This document shows, piece after piece, positions 17,039 to 25,993 of a stretch of DNA of 64,000 nucleotides (positions are counted from its first letter, which is position 1; each line of letters starts with the position of its first letter). The translations under genes and the position numbers were made by a program. The notes under the pieces were generated by a model. The model was given only the letters and a program-made list of their open reading frames with translations. It was not told the origin of the DNA and made no database searches. The stretch comes from Verrucomicrobiota bacterium (GTDB lineage: Bacteria; Verrucomicrobiota; Verrucomicrobiia; Opitutales; Opitutaceae), in assembly GCA_016235555.1 (NCBI GenBank), contig JACRKC010000114.1, forward strand, positions 124,001 through 188,000, in the 5' to 3' direction.

Positions 17039-17999
17039 ACCCGCCAGCTGGCCGCGTCGTCTCTGGCGCACCCTCTACTGGTGGCGCGAAGACCGGCGCG
17101 TCCGCGCGCGCTATCCCGGAATCAATCACGTCGTCTATTTCGGCGGCGACGGCATCGGCGATGAATTGCTGCTCTCGACTCCGCTGCGCGAGTTGCGCCG
17201 CCGCGGCGCGACCGGACTCTGCGCGATGACCAGCCGCCCGGAACTTTTTCACGGCACGCCGGACGCCGATCGGATCTGCCCGGTGGCGCACGCCGACCTG
17301 CCTTACCTCGCGCGCGTGGGCGCGCGCACTTCGTCGACGGTCTACATCCACGAACGCCGGCCGCCGGACATCGACGTCGCCCCGCCGCGCCACCTCCTCG
17401 CCGAGATGTGCCGGCTGTGCGGCATCACCGGTGATGTGGCGTTGCGCCCCTGGCTGCATCTGACTGCCGCCGAAAAGGCTGCCGCCGCTCCTTTTGCCGG
17501 CTGCATCGCCATCCAGTCTTCGCGCCAGTCCGCTTCGCTCGCCCTCGGCAACAAGGAATGGCTGCCCGGGCGTTTCCAAGCGGTGGTCGATGCACTCGCG
17601 CCGCGGCACCGGATCGTCCAGCTCGGCCTGCCGACCGATCCACTCCTGCGCGGCGCCGAGGATCTGCGGGGAAAAAAGTCGCTGCGCGAAAGCGGCGCGA
17701 TTCTCGCGGGCGCCGCGGCGTTCGTCGGACTCGTCGGTTTTCTCATGCACCTCGCGCGCGCCGTGGATTGTCCCGCGGTGATCGTTTACGGCGGACGCGA
17801 GCACCCGGACCAGAGCGGCTATGTGTGCAACGAGAACCTCTTCACCCCCCTGCCCTGTTCACCGTGCTGGCGTTGGAACAGCTGCGATTTTGAGCACCGC
17901 TGCATGAGCGCCATCCAGCCGGACCACGTGACCGCCGCACTCGCGCGGTTGCTCACGCGTCCCCGCGCACCGCTCGCCGTCGCGCACGCACACCTCTGA
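17031..17999 (+). CDS. GT9 (heptosyltransferase-like) glycosyltransferase
   Basis: A 322-residue GT-B enzyme of the ADP-heptose:LPS heptosyltransferase family. The N-terminus reads VVYFGGDGIGDELLLSTPLRELRRRG, the family's donor-independent first strand. The C-terminal half has NKEWLPGRFQAVVDAL, LRGKKSLRESGAILAGA and FLMHLARAVDCPAVIVYGG. It ends with the cysteine cluster CSPCWRWNSCDFEHRC. It is a close paralogue of the product at 21645. The donor sugar need not be heptose. Starts eight bases inside the previous gene, suggesting translational coupling. Confidence 0.87.
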   Translation: MGEPASWPRRLWRTLYWWREDRRVRARYPGINHVVYFGGDGIGDELLLSTPLRELRRRGATGLCAMTSRPELFHGTPDADRICPVAHADLPYLARVGARTSSTVYIHERRPPDIDVAPPRHLLAEMCRLCGITGDVALRPWLHLTAAEKAAAAPFAGCIAIQSSRQSASLALGNKEWLPGRFQAVVDALAPRHRIVQLGLPTDPLLRGAEDLRGKKSLRESGAILAGAAAFVGLVGFLMHLARAVDCPAVIVYGGREHPDQSGYVCNENLFTPLPCSPCWRWNSCDFEHRCMSAIQPDHVTAALARLLTRPRAPLAVAHAHL

Positions 18000-18022
18000 A
18001 GCCCGCCGCACCCGCCCGTCCC

Positions 18023-18745
18023 GTGAAGCAATTCGTCGCCGCCCTCTTTCGCGTTCCCCTGTTTGGACCCGCGGTCCAGGCGCTCTGGCAGTTTGCCCGC
18101 CGGCTCGTGCTTCATCACGGCACGGCCTGGGCCGCGCGCCGCCACCTGCGCACGCCCGGCGTGCGCAAGCTTCACCTCGGCGCCGGTGGCGCGGGCCTGC
18201 CCGGCTGGTTCAATACCGATCTGTTTCCCGAACGCTGGCCGGTCATGCGCCTCGATGCCACGCGGTCCTTTCCGCTCCCCGATGCGGCGTTTCAGTTCGT
18301 GTTTTCGGAGCACATGATCGAACACCTGCCGCTCGCCGGCGCGCGCCACATGGTCGCGGAGTGTTTCCGCGTGCTCGCGCCCGGCGGCTGCGTGCGCCTC
18401 GCCACGCCGGACCTCGCGCGCGTCGTGCGTCTGCACCCCGCCGCCAGCACGCCCGAGCACCAGCGCTACCTCGCCTGGAGCCAGCGCCACAACCGTCTCG
18501 CCGCCGACCTCCCGCCCGCCGCGGTCGTGATCAACAGTCTCTTTCACGACCACGGCCATCAGTTTCTCTTCGACGAGGAGACGCTCGCCACGCTGCTGCG
18601 CCTCGCCGGCTTCACCGACATCCGGCGCTGCGTCCCGGGCGAAAGCGAGCACGCCGAACTCCGCGGCGTCGAAATCCATCACCTCGTGATCGGCGTCGAG
18701 GCGAACAACTTCGAAACCCTGGTGCTTGAGGGGCGCAAACCGTGA
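18023..18745 (+). CDS. SAM-dependent methyltransferase
   Basis: A 240-residue protein with GTG start at 18023. Motif I is KLHLGAGGAGLPGWFNTDL, followed by FQFVFSEHMIEHLPLAGARHMVAECFRVLAPGGCVRLATPD, a common pattern of the predicted SAM-dependent methyltransferases of glycan loci. The C-terminal part includes FHDHGHQFLFDEETLATLLRLAGF. It overlaps the next gene by four bases (GTGA). Target unknown; a sugar in the locus product is likely. Confidence 0.83.
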   Translation: MKQFVAALFRVPLFGPAVQALWQFARRLVLHHGTAWAARRHLRTPGVRKLHLGAGGAGLPGWFNTDLFPERWPVMRLDATRSFPLPDAAFQFVFSEHMIEHLPLAGARHMVAECFRVLAPGGCVRLATPDLARVVRLHPAASTPEHQRYLAWSQRHNRLAADLPPAAVVINSLFHDHGHQFLFDEETLATLLRLAGFTDIRRCVPGESEHAELRGVEIHHLVIGVEANNFETLVLEGRKP

Positions 18746-19674
18746 GCGTCGCGCTCTCCGTCGTCATTTGCTCGTTCAACCGCCTGGACTGCCTGCGCGA
18801 CTCGGTGGCCGCCGTCGTCGCGCAACTCGCCGAACACCCGTCCGCCGAGTTGATCGTGATCGACGACGGTTCGACCGACGGCACGGCGGCGTGGCTCGCC
18901 GCGCAGACCGCGCGCCCCGGCGTGACCCTCCTGAGCCAGCCGAACCGCGGGCTCTCCGCGGCGCGCAACCACGGCTTCACCGCCGCCCGCGGCGAGTGGA
19001 TCGCCTATCTCGACGACGATGCGCTCCCCTCACCCGGCTGGCTCGCCGACCTGGCCCGCGCCTGTGCCGCCGCGCCGCCGGACGTCGCCACGATCGGCGG
19101 CCCCGTCCGTCTTCAATGGCCGCACGCGGCGCCGCCGTGGCTCCCGCCCTCGCTGCACGAATGGCTGACCTGCTTCGAACCGGGCGGCGAGGCGCGCACC
19201 TCGACGACCGAGGCGTTTTTCCGCGGCGCCAACATGGCCTGCCGGCGCACAGCCCTGGTCGCGGCCGGAGGATTTTCCGAACGCCTCGGACGCAAGGGCG
19301 GCAGCCTCATTTCGCGCGAGGAATGCGACCTCGCCGACCGGCTGCGCACGGCGGGCTGGGCCTCGCGCTACGAACCGGAGCCGTGGGTCTGGCACCGCGT
19401 GCCCGCGGCGCGCCTGCGACGCGGCTGGTTTTTCCGGCGGCTCCATGCGGAGGGCCTCAGCCAGCACCTCACCGAAGCCGCGACCACCGCACCGCCGCCC
19501 CTGCGCGCGCGCGCGCGGGCGCTGCTCTACGCCGGAAAGAAAATCCTCGTGCCGTCGCTCCTCGGCCGGGCGCTGCGTTTCGACCGGCCGATGCGGCAGA
19601 CCGAGGCACTCGCCGAAATCTGCTTTCACGCCGGCAGCGCCCGCGGCATCTGGCGCAGCGCCGTTCCGCGCTGA
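18742..19674 (+). CDS. GT2 family glycosyltransferase
   Basis: A 310-residue GT-A enzyme starting at GTG 18742 within the previous stop. The N-terminus reads ALSVVICSFNRLDCLRDSV; then LIVIDDGSTDGTAAWL, QPNRGLSAARNHGF and the metal-binding IAYLDDDALPSPGW. The central FFRGANMACRRTALVAAGGF and the acidic EECDLADRLR complete the family pattern. The C-terminal 90 residues are basic and helical. Probably adds one residue of the repeat or cap from a nucleotide sugar on the cytoplasmic side. Confidence 0.9.
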   Translation: MSVALSVVICSFNRLDCLRDSVAAVVAQLAEHPSAELIVIDDGSTDGTAAWLAAQTARPGVTLLSQPNRGLSAARNHGFTAARGEWIAYLDDDALPSPGWLADLARACAAAPPDVATIGGPVRLQWPHAAPPWLPPSLHEWLTCFEPGGEARTSTTEAFFRGANMACRRTALVAAGGFSERLGRKGGSLISREECDLADRLRTAGWASRYEPEPWVWHRVPAARLRRGWFFRRLHAEGLSQHLTEAATTAPPPLRARARALLYAGKKILVPSLLGRALRFDRPMRQTEALAEICFHAGSARGIWRSAVPR

Positions 19675-19678
19675 TCGC

Positions 19679-20797
19679 ATGAGCAGCCCGCCCCAACCTC
19701 TGCTGCGCTGGACGCGCTTCGCGTCCGACCCGCATGGCACCGGCCCGGAGAAACGCACCGCGCAAATCACCGGGCTGATCACGGCCGCCGGCCTCGCCGC
19801 GAAGACGATGCGGCCGCCGGCGTCGTTCCCGCGCTGGCGCGCCTGGCTCGCCGGCGTGCAGGCGCGCGCGCGCTTCGGTGCCTGCGCGGGCGTGGACCGC
19901 GCCGGGATCGGGCTGCTCGGCTATCGCACGCTGTTTTATCGTGACGCGATCGCGCGCCACCGCGGCGCACGCGTGCTGCTATGGGAGACGACCTACGACA
20001 CGCTGCTGCCCGCGATGGCGCGGGCCGCCGGTTTTCGCCTCGTGGCCGTGCCACACAACCTCGAAGCCCTCGTCAGCGAGCAAGTATTCGCTGATCCCGC
20101 CTACGATCCCACGGAGGATCTCGGCGCGGAAGTGCGGCGCCTGGCGCTGGCCGATGCCGTGTTCACGATCGCGAAAGAGGAGCGCTGGTTTCTCGAGGCG
20201 CGCGGGCTCGCGCCGGATTACCTGCCCTATTTTCCCGATCCGGTGCTGGCCCGCGAGTGCGCGGCCGTTCGGGCGCGCCGCGTCGCACGCGTCGATGCGC
20301 GCGGCGAGATTTCCGGACCGCTCCTGGTGCTTGGCGCGGCGTTCAACCCCGCGACCGCCCGCGGCATGCAGGTTCAACTCAGTTGGCTCGCCGAACTCGG
20401 GCCGACCGCGCCGTCCGTCATCGTAGCCGGTCCGCAAACCGACACATTGCTCGCATCCTTTCGCTCGCCGCGCGTCGAGTTGCTCGGCCGGGTCTCGCGC
20501 GAACGGCTTGTCGAGTTGCTCGTCGCGTGCTCGGCGATGCTCATCGACACGAGCGGCGGCGCCGGCGCGGTCACCCGCATTCCCGAGGCGCTGCTGTCCG
20601 GCGTGCCGCTCATCGCCAACCCCAATGCCGCGCGCGACCAGCACGGCACGGCCGGCGTAGCTGAATACACGACGCCCGCGGAGTTTCACGCTCTGTGCCG
20701 GGGGCCGCACGCCCTCCCACCGGCGCCGCCCGCGCCGGCCGCCGCCGCCGCCCGGTTCCAAGCCCGGCTCCAGGCGCTCGTCGGCTGCGCCACCTGA
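19679..20797 (+). CDS. GT-B fold glycosyltransferase (GT4-like)
   Basis: A 372-residue protein starting at ATG 19679, four bases after the previous stop; the longer frame upstream is a shadow of the GT2 gene. It has the two-lobed GT-B outline: VLLWETTYDTLLPAMARAAGFRLVAVPHNLEALVS, ADAVFTIAKEERWFLEARGL, then PLLVLGAAFNPATARG, VELLGRVSRERLVELLVACSAMLIDT and RIPEALLSGVPLIAN. The GT4 EX7E motif is not clear, so the family assignment is only by layout. The C-terminus is alanine/proline-rich. Confidence 0.78.
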   Translation: MSSPPQPLLRWTRFASDPHGTGPEKRTAQITGLITAAGLAAKTMRPPASFPRWRAWLAGVQARARFGACAGVDRAGIGLLGYRTLFYRDAIARHRGARVLLWETTYDTLLPAMARAAGFRLVAVPHNLEALVSEQVFADPAYDPTEDLGAEVRRLALADAVFTIAKEERWFLEARGLAPDYLPYFPDPVLARECAAVRARRVARVDARGEISGPLLVLGAAFNPATARGMQVQLSWLAELGPTAPSVIVAGPQTDTLLASFRSPRVELLGRVSRERLVELLVACSAMLIDTSGGAGAVTRIPEALLSGVPLIANPNAARDQHGTAGVAEYTTPAEFHALCRGPHALPPAPPAPAAAAARFQARLQALVGCAT

Positions 20798-20805
20798 ATC
20801 GAATC

Positions 20806-21648
20806 ATGCGCGATCCGCTCATCCCTCCCGCCGGCCACGCCCCATCGTGGCGCGACCGGCTCGTCGCTCACTTCCGCCGCCGCGGCTGGCGCGGCTTCGC
20901 CCGCCTCTACGATCTGCTCAAGCCGATCGGCGGGCGCCGCCAGCTGCGGGCGGTCTCCCGCTACGGGACGCAGTTTTTTCTCACCCCGTGGGACAGCGTG
21001 GACACCCACGTGCTGTGCGAAGGTTTCTACGAGTCCGAGGTGCTCGAATCGGTCAGGCCCGCACTCGCGCAACCGGGGGCCGTGTTGTGGGTCGTCGGCG
21101 CGAATTTCGGCCTCCACGCGATCACCGCGAAATATCTCCACCCCGCCGCCACGGTGGTCGCCTTCGAGCCTTCGCCCGCCATGGGCGCCCGGGTGATCGA
21201 GAACTGCGAGCTGAACGGCGTGAAGCTCGACCTCCATGCCTACGCTCTTGCCGACGCGACGGGTGCGCTGCCGTTTTTCGCCAACGCGTCCGGCAACCCG
21301 GGCATGTCGACGCTCCACCCCGTCGAGCACCTGCCCTACGATCATCGCTTCTATGTCGCCACCCTCACCGCCGCGCAGGTCATCGAGCGCGGACTCGCCC
21401 CGGCGCCCACGGCGATGATCGTCGATGCCGAGGGAGCGGAAATCGAAGTGTTGCGCGGCATGGGGGCGCACCTACAGGCGCCGGCCTTGCAGATCGTGGT
21501 GTTCGAGGCCGAGAACCACTTCCTCGAGCGCCGCGCCCCGGCGGACCTCCACGCCGTCGTCACCGGTGCGGGCTTCGCGCTCCGGAAACTCGAACGCCGG
21601 GAGCGCACGGCGCACAACCTTTCCAATTTCGCGGCCACGCGCCCATGA
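20806..21648 (+). CDS. FkbM family methyltransferase
   Basis: A 280-residue protein starting at ATG 20806. The FkbM domain begins with WVVGANFGLHAITAKYL, a variant of the usual DVGANxG motif, then VVAFEPSPAMGARVIENCELNG and MIVDAEGAEIEVLRGMGAHL. FkbM enzymes O-methylate hydroxyls of sugars or natural products. It overlaps the GT9 gene by four bases (ATGA). It is one of three FkbM proteins in the locus and the most divergent at motif I. Confidence 0.87.
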   Translation: MRDPLIPPAGHAPSWRDRLVAHFRRRGWRGFARLYDLLKPIGGRRQLRAVSRYGTQFFLTPWDSVDTHVLCEGFYESEVLESVRPALAQPGAVLWVVGANFGLHAITAKYLHPAATVVAFEPSPAMGARVIENCELNGVKLDLHAYALADATGALPFFANASGNPGMSTLHPVEHLPYDHRFYVATLTAAQVIERGLAPAPTAMIVDAEGAEIEVLRGMGAHLQAPALQIVVFEAENHFLERRAPADLHAVVTGAGFALRKLERRERTAHNLSNFAATRP

Positions 21649-22622
21649 CTGTTGCGCGGCCTGCCTGGCTCCGTCGTTCGTCCCTGCTGCCGCGCCTGGC
21701 CGGCCAGTTCCTCCGCTGGGGCGCCCCGCGGCGGGCGTTGCTGTTCGGACCGCTCAGCCTCGGCGACGATTTGCTCTGCACCGCGGTGCTGCGCGAGGCG
21801 CGCCGCCGCGGGACTCCGTTCGCCATGCTCACCGCCCGCCCGGAGCTTTTCGCCGGCAACCCCGATCCGTCACGCGTGCTGCCGATCGACGACTACTACG
21901 TCGCGGCGCTGCGGCGCACCGGCGCACGGGTCGTGCAACCTTACTACACGACCCGCGACCCGGCGAACCCTGACCGCCATCTGCTGCCGCCCCGCCACAT
22001 CGTCGCCGAGATGTGCCGCCTCGCGGGCCTCACGGGGCGCGTTGCGCTGCGCCCCTACCTCCAGCTTTCGGCGGAGGAAGTCGCGCGCGGCCGTCTGCAT
22101 CCGCGGCAGATCGCGATCCACAGCACCGGCGCCGGTGCCGCCATTCCCTACGCCAACAAGGAATGGGGTGCGGCCAACTTCACGGCCGTGGCGCGCATGC
22201 TCGCACCCGACTTCCACCTCGTGCAACTCGGCCGGGCCGGCGATCCCGCGTTGCCGGTGGCCACCGACCTCCGCGGCCGGACCTCGCTGCGTGAAACCGC
22301 CGCGGTGCTCGCCAGCTCGGATGCTTTCGTCGGCCTCGAGGGATTCCTCGTGCATCTGGCACGCGCCGTCGAATGCCGTGCGGTCGTCGTGTTCGGCGGG
22401 CGGGCCCGGCCGGACACGTTCGGCTACACCTGCAATCGCAACCTCGTCACCGCGGTCTCCTGCTCGCCGTGCGGCCTCGTCAACACCTGCGACCGCGCCC
22501 GCGAGTGCCTGTCCCGCATTGAGCCGCCCGAGGTCGCGGCCGCCGCCCGCGAACTCGCCCGCCTCCCGCGCGCACCGCTGCCGGTGGACACCGCCGACCT
22601 GCCCTCCGGGCCCGCCTCGTGA
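21645..22622 (+). CDS. GT9 (heptosyltransferase-like) glycosyltransferase
   Basis: A 325-residue GT9 enzyme from ATG 21645. It shares many blocks with the product at 17031: RALLFGPLSLGDDLLCTAVLREARRRG, RHIVAEMCRLAGLTGRVALRP, ANKEWGAANFTAVARMLAP, LRGRTSLRETAAVLASSDAFVGLEGF, and a C-terminal cysteine cluster CSPCGLVNTCDRAREC. The two are therefore paralogues, probably from duplication inside the locus. It overlaps both neighbours by four bases (ATGA and GTGA). Confidence 0.87.
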   Translation: MTVARPAWLRRSSLLPRLAGQFLRWGAPRRALLFGPLSLGDDLLCTAVLREARRRGTPFAMLTARPELFAGNPDPSRVLPIDDYYVAALRRTGARVVQPYYTTRDPANPDRHLLPPRHIVAEMCRLAGLTGRVALRPYLQLSAEEVARGRLHPRQIAIHSTGAGAAIPYANKEWGAANFTAVARMLAPDFHLVQLGRAGDPALPVATDLRGRTSLRETAAVLASSDAFVGLEGFLVHLARAVECRAVVVFGGRARPDTFGYTCNRNLVTAVSCSPCGLVNTCDRARECLSRIEPPEVAAAARELARLPRAPLPVDTADLPSGPAS

Positions 22623-23740
22623 ATCCGCCCGAACCCAGAACCGAACCGGCGGCTGGCGCCGAACGCTGGCCGGAGCTGGATGGCATCCGCTGTCTGGCTG
22701 TGCTCGGCGTTCTGGCCGTGCACTTCGCTCCCGGCAGCTTGCACGGTCCCTGGGGAGATTGGGGCGTTCGCACATTTTTTGTCCTCAGTGGTTTTCTCAT
22801 CACTTTTATCCTGCTCGGCAGTCGCGAGCGCATCGACGCGGCCAGGCTGGCGACCGGCGCGGCGATCGGGCAGTTTTTCAGCCGCCGGATTGTCCGCCTG
22901 TGGCCGCTCTACTTTGCGGTCGTCGCCGTGACCTGGGCGTTTGATGTCGGCGCATCGCGCGAGATGTTACCGTGGAACGTTTCCTTCACGACCAACTACT
23001 ACATCACGTCGCACGGAGTCTGGCCGGGCCTCAACTCGCATTTGTGGACCCTGGCCGTCGAGCAGCAGTTCTACCTTTTCTGGCCCTTCGTGGTGCTCTG
23101 TGCGTCGCGCCGGGCCGGCCTCCTGTCGCTGGCGATCGTCGTGGTGCTCGCACCGGTGACGCGCGGTGCGGAGCTGACCGGACTCGCCGCCCTCGCCCCG
23201 GAGCCCAATTATCCGGCGGCGCCCCTGCTGCCGATGAACTCCGATTCGCTGGCGTGGGGCGCCCTCCTTGCCTTCGCGTATCGTTATCGGCCCGACGCAC
23301 TGGCCCGCTGCAGCCAGGCCGCCGGGCTTGCAGCCGTTGCGCTGTTTTTCGCGCACTACCTGCTATTCCGTCTGGGACCGCCGCGATTTGAGGCCCCGCT
23401 GCTGCACGCCTGGTCCGCCAGCGTTCTGGCCGTGGCGGGCGTGTTGCTGGTGGGCCACTGCATCGGCCCCGGTGGCTCGCCGCTGCGACGTTTCCTCCGC
23501 CTGCGTCCTATGGTCTATCTGGGCACGATCAGCTATGGAATTTACCTCCTGCACAATTACGCGCATTGGGTCGGCCCCGCGTTGTTGCGCCGGCTCCACG
23601 GCCGGAACTATTTTTCGACCGAAACCGCCCATGTCGTCTACTACACGCTGCTGAGCATCGCGCTGGCCGCCGCCAGCTGGCATTTCATGGAGCGGCCCCT
23701 GCAACAGCTGCGGCGGCGGATCGCCAGCCCCGGCCGATGA
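22619..23740 (+). CDS. acyltransferase family 3 (OafA/YrhL type) membrane protein
   Basis: A 373-residue polytopic protein with GTG start at 22619. The N-terminus has the family signature ELDGIRCLAVLGVLAVHF, with the conserved histidine, and GVRTFFVLSGFLITFIL, then about ten hydrophobic segments ending FMERPLQQLRRR. Family members O-acetylate or otherwise acylate sugars of O-antigen, capsule or Nod factors at the inner membrane. A second family member is encoded at 31117, so two different positions may be acylated. Confidence 0.9.
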   Translation: MNPPEPRTEPAAGAERWPELDGIRCLAVLGVLAVHFAPGSLHGPWGDWGVRTFFVLSGFLITFILLGSRERIDAARLATGAAIGQFFSRRIVRLWPLYFAVVAVTWAFDVGASREMLPWNVSFTTNYYITSHGVWPGLNSHLWTLAVEQQFYLFWPFVVLCASRRAGLLSLAIVVVLAPVTRGAELTGLAALAPEPNYPAAPLLPMNSDSLAWGALLAFAYRYRPDALARCSQAAGLAAVALFFAHYLLFRLGPPRFEAPLLHAWSASVLAVAGVLLVGHCIGPGGSPLRRFLRLRPMVYLGTISYGIYLLHNYAHWVGPALLRRLHGRNYFSTETAHVVYYTLLSIALAAASWHFMERPLQQLRRRIASPGR

Positions 23741-23996
23741 TCGAGCCGCCCACCCGTTTGAGGCCGCAGCCTCGGGCGCTCAACGCGAGCGCCGCATCAG
23801 GCCAAAAGTCCAGGCCGGATGGGCGCCGGCGTGCACCATCCTCGCGATCGTCAGGCCGGGGCCGACCAGGACAACGAGTTGATCGCGCCGGCCGGCCGTC
23901 GCCACCGACTGGACCGGCGGCGGATGGACGATCTGCCCGGTGCGATCCGGGACGGGTTTTCCAACCCGGTCGTGCCGCGCTGCCGCGGACCGCGCC
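23741..23996. other. 256-base gap inside the locus, no supported gene
   Basis: This is the largest gap between tightly overlapping genes of the locus. Frames on both strands are open (for example a minus-strand reading frame 23780-24043 with VVLVGPGLTIARMVHAG) but none has a family signature or the local codon pattern. I see no hairpin with a T-run. It may be a decayed remnant of a deleted gene or a place where a cassette was exchanged. Confidence 0.4.
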
Positions 23997-25028
23997 ATGA
24001 GCAGCCACCCGCCCGATCTCTCGGTCATCGTGCCGGTTTTCAATCGTGGCGATCTGATCCGCTACACGCTCGAAAGCGTGCGGCAGGCGTCGGCGGGGCT
24101 CAACGTGGAGACGATCATCGTCGACGACGGCTCCGCCACCCCCGTGGCCGACGACCTCCGCCGCCTCGGACTTTCGTTCACGCAGATCGTGCGGCAGGAG
24201 AACCGCGGACTGCTCTTCGCGCGGCTCGCCGGCTTTGCGCACGCGACCGGCCGTTACACGGTCTTTCTCGATTCCGACGACCTGGTCTCGCCCGAAAAAT
24301 TCCACCGGCAAATCACCGCGCTGGACACAGCCGGCGCCGAGGTCAGCTACACCGACACCGCGCGCGTCGTGCTCGAGGGTGCGTTCGCCGCCCTGCAACC
24401 CACCGCCAACGCCCCCGAATTGGCGACCTCCGACGCCGCGCAATTTTTCATCACGGTGCAACCGGCGCCGCACAGCCCGGTCTTCCGCACGGACTATCTG
24501 CGCGCGATCGTCGCCCGCGCGATCTTCCCGCCTTCGCCGCTCTACAACAGCGTGGCCGAGATCTGGTTTTATCACATCGCGGCGCCCTTCCCGGCGCGGA
24601 TCGTGCACGTCGCCGGCCCGCACACCATCGTCGGTCTGCATCCGGGCGCGCGGCTCACCAGCCACTGGGAAAAACTCGGCGTCGCCTCGCTGGCGGTGAT
24701 GGAAGCCTTCGCGCGTCACTGCCCGGCCGGCCCCGATTTCACCCACGCCCGCCGCCTCGTCGGTGAAAAAGCCTTTGGCGGGTGGCGGCGCCTTCCGCCG
24801 GATTTTTCCCCGGAGTTCGGCGAACGCATGCTGGCGATCTGGCGGCAGATGCCGCGCGGGCAAGTCAGCGCGCTCGGCGGTGGCGGCTTTGGGTTGGCGG
24901 CCCGGCTGCTCGGCCCGGTCGCCGCCGGCCGGCTCTTCCGGCGCTGGCAAAATGTTCCCTACGACTCGTGCCGCTCGCTGCCCGACGCCGAATTCCAGCG
25001 CCTGCTCGGCGCGCTTCCCCCGCCATGA
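23997..25028 (+). CDS. GT2 family glycosyltransferase
   Basis: A 343-residue GT-A enzyme. The start is ATG 23997 (MSSHPPDLSVIVPVFNRGDL). Motifs: TIIVDDGSATPVADDL, QENRGLLFARLAGF and the metal-binding VFLDSDDLVSPEKFHRQ. The middle FITVQPAPHSPVFRTDYL corresponds to the acceptor region. The C-terminal 120 residues are helical and not recognised. It overlaps the next gene by four bases (ATGA). Donor and acceptor unknown. Confidence 0.88.
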   Translation: MSSHPPDLSVIVPVFNRGDLIRYTLESVRQASAGLNVETIIVDDGSATPVADDLRRLGLSFTQIVRQENRGLLFARLAGFAHATGRYTVFLDSDDLVSPEKFHRQITALDTAGAEVSYTDTARVVLEGAFAALQPTANAPELATSDAAQFFITVQPAPHSPVFRTDYLRAIVARAIFPPSPLYNSVAEIWFYHIAAPFPARIVHVAGPHTIVGLHPGARLTSHWEKLGVASLAVMEAFARHCPAGPDFTHARRLVGEKAFGGWRRLPPDFSPEFGERMLAIWRQMPRGQVSALGGGGFGLAARLLGPVAAGRLFRRWQNVPYDSCRSLPDAEFQRLLGALPPP

Positions 25029-25993
25029 GCGCCCCCGGCCATCCCGCGCGCGCTCTTGGCTCCCGACTCGGACTCGGCCGGGCGCTCTATCTGCTCTGGC
25101 ACGCGCCGCGCGCCGCCCTCGCCCGCTCGCGGCGCGAAGGCGGTCCCTTCAACCAATGGATCGACGCGCAGGGCCGGAACGCGATGCGGGCCGCGGCCGC
25201 GCAACTTGCCCCCCGTCCCGCGCCACCGGCGGGCGCGGCGGAAGTATCTTTTCTCACCGGCAAAAAATACTGGTATCAAACCGCCTTTTGCGCGTGGTCG
25301 CTCAGTCGCTGCGCCAACCGTGAGTTTGTGCCGGTGCTGCTCGACGACGGATCGTTCGACGCGGGGCTTCACGCCGAGTGCCGGCGCGTTTTTCCCGGCG
25401 CCATCCCGCCCGACCGGCGCGAGCTGGAGGCGCGACTCGAGGCCCACCTGCCGGCGGCCCGCTTTCCCACGTTGCGGGCGCAGCGCCTGACCTATTTGCA
25501 CCTGCGCAAACTCACCGACGCCCACGTGGGCCGCCGCGGCTGGCGGCTCGTGCTCGACTCGGACATGTTGTTTTTCCGGCGACCCGACGCCTTGCTCGCC
25601 TGGCTCGACGCTCCATCCCGTCCGCTCCACATGCTCGATGTGCAGGATGCCTATGGTTACCCCGAGGCCACGCTGCGTGAACTCGCCGGCCGTCCGCTGC
25701 CGGAGCATGTCAACGTCGGTGTCTGCGGCCTCCGCAGTGACGCGATCGACTGGGAGAAGCTCGAATGGTGGGCCGCGCGCCTGCTCACCCGCCACGGCAC
25801 CAGCTACTATCTGGAGCAGGCGCTCGTCGCGCTGTTGTTCGCGGGCGCCGAGGCCGCGCGTCTGCCCGCGCCGGACTACCGCTTGCTGCCGACCGAGGCC
25901 GAATGCCAGTCGCCCACCGCGGCGCTGCATCACTACGTCGCCGAATCGAAGCGCGGCTATTTCCGCCACGCCTGGCGGCACGTTGCGAAGTGA
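25025..25993 (+). CDS. putative glycosyltransferase (GT-A fold, DxD motif)
   Basis: A 322-residue protein from ATG 25025. It lacks a standard family signature, but has a nucleotide-sugar-transferase outline: SFLTGKKYWYQTAFCAWSLSRC, FVPVLLDDGSFDAG, and WRLVLDSDMLFFRRPDALLAWL, in which DSD is a likely metal-binding DxD. Then VNVGVCGLRSDAIDWEKLEWW and YLEQALVALLFAGAEAARLP resemble GT8/GT-A proteins of unknown role. It overlaps the flanking genes by four bases and one base. The function is inferred from fold-like motifs and context only. Confidence 0.65.
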   Translation: MSAPGHPARALGSRLGLGRALYLLWHAPRAALARSRREGGPFNQWIDAQGRNAMRAAAAQLAPRPAPPAGAAEVSFLTGKKYWYQTAFCAWSLSRCANREFVPVLLDDGSFDAGLHAECRRVFPGAIPPDRRELEARLEAHLPAARFPTLRAQRLTYLHLRKLTDAHVGRRGWRLVLDSDMLFFRRPDALLAWLDAPSRPLHMLDVQDAYGYPEATLRELAGRPLPEHVNVGVCGLRSDAIDWEKLEWWAARLLTRHGTSYYLEQALVALLFAGAEAARLPAPDYRLLPTEAECQSPTAALHHYVAESKRGYFRHAWRHVAK

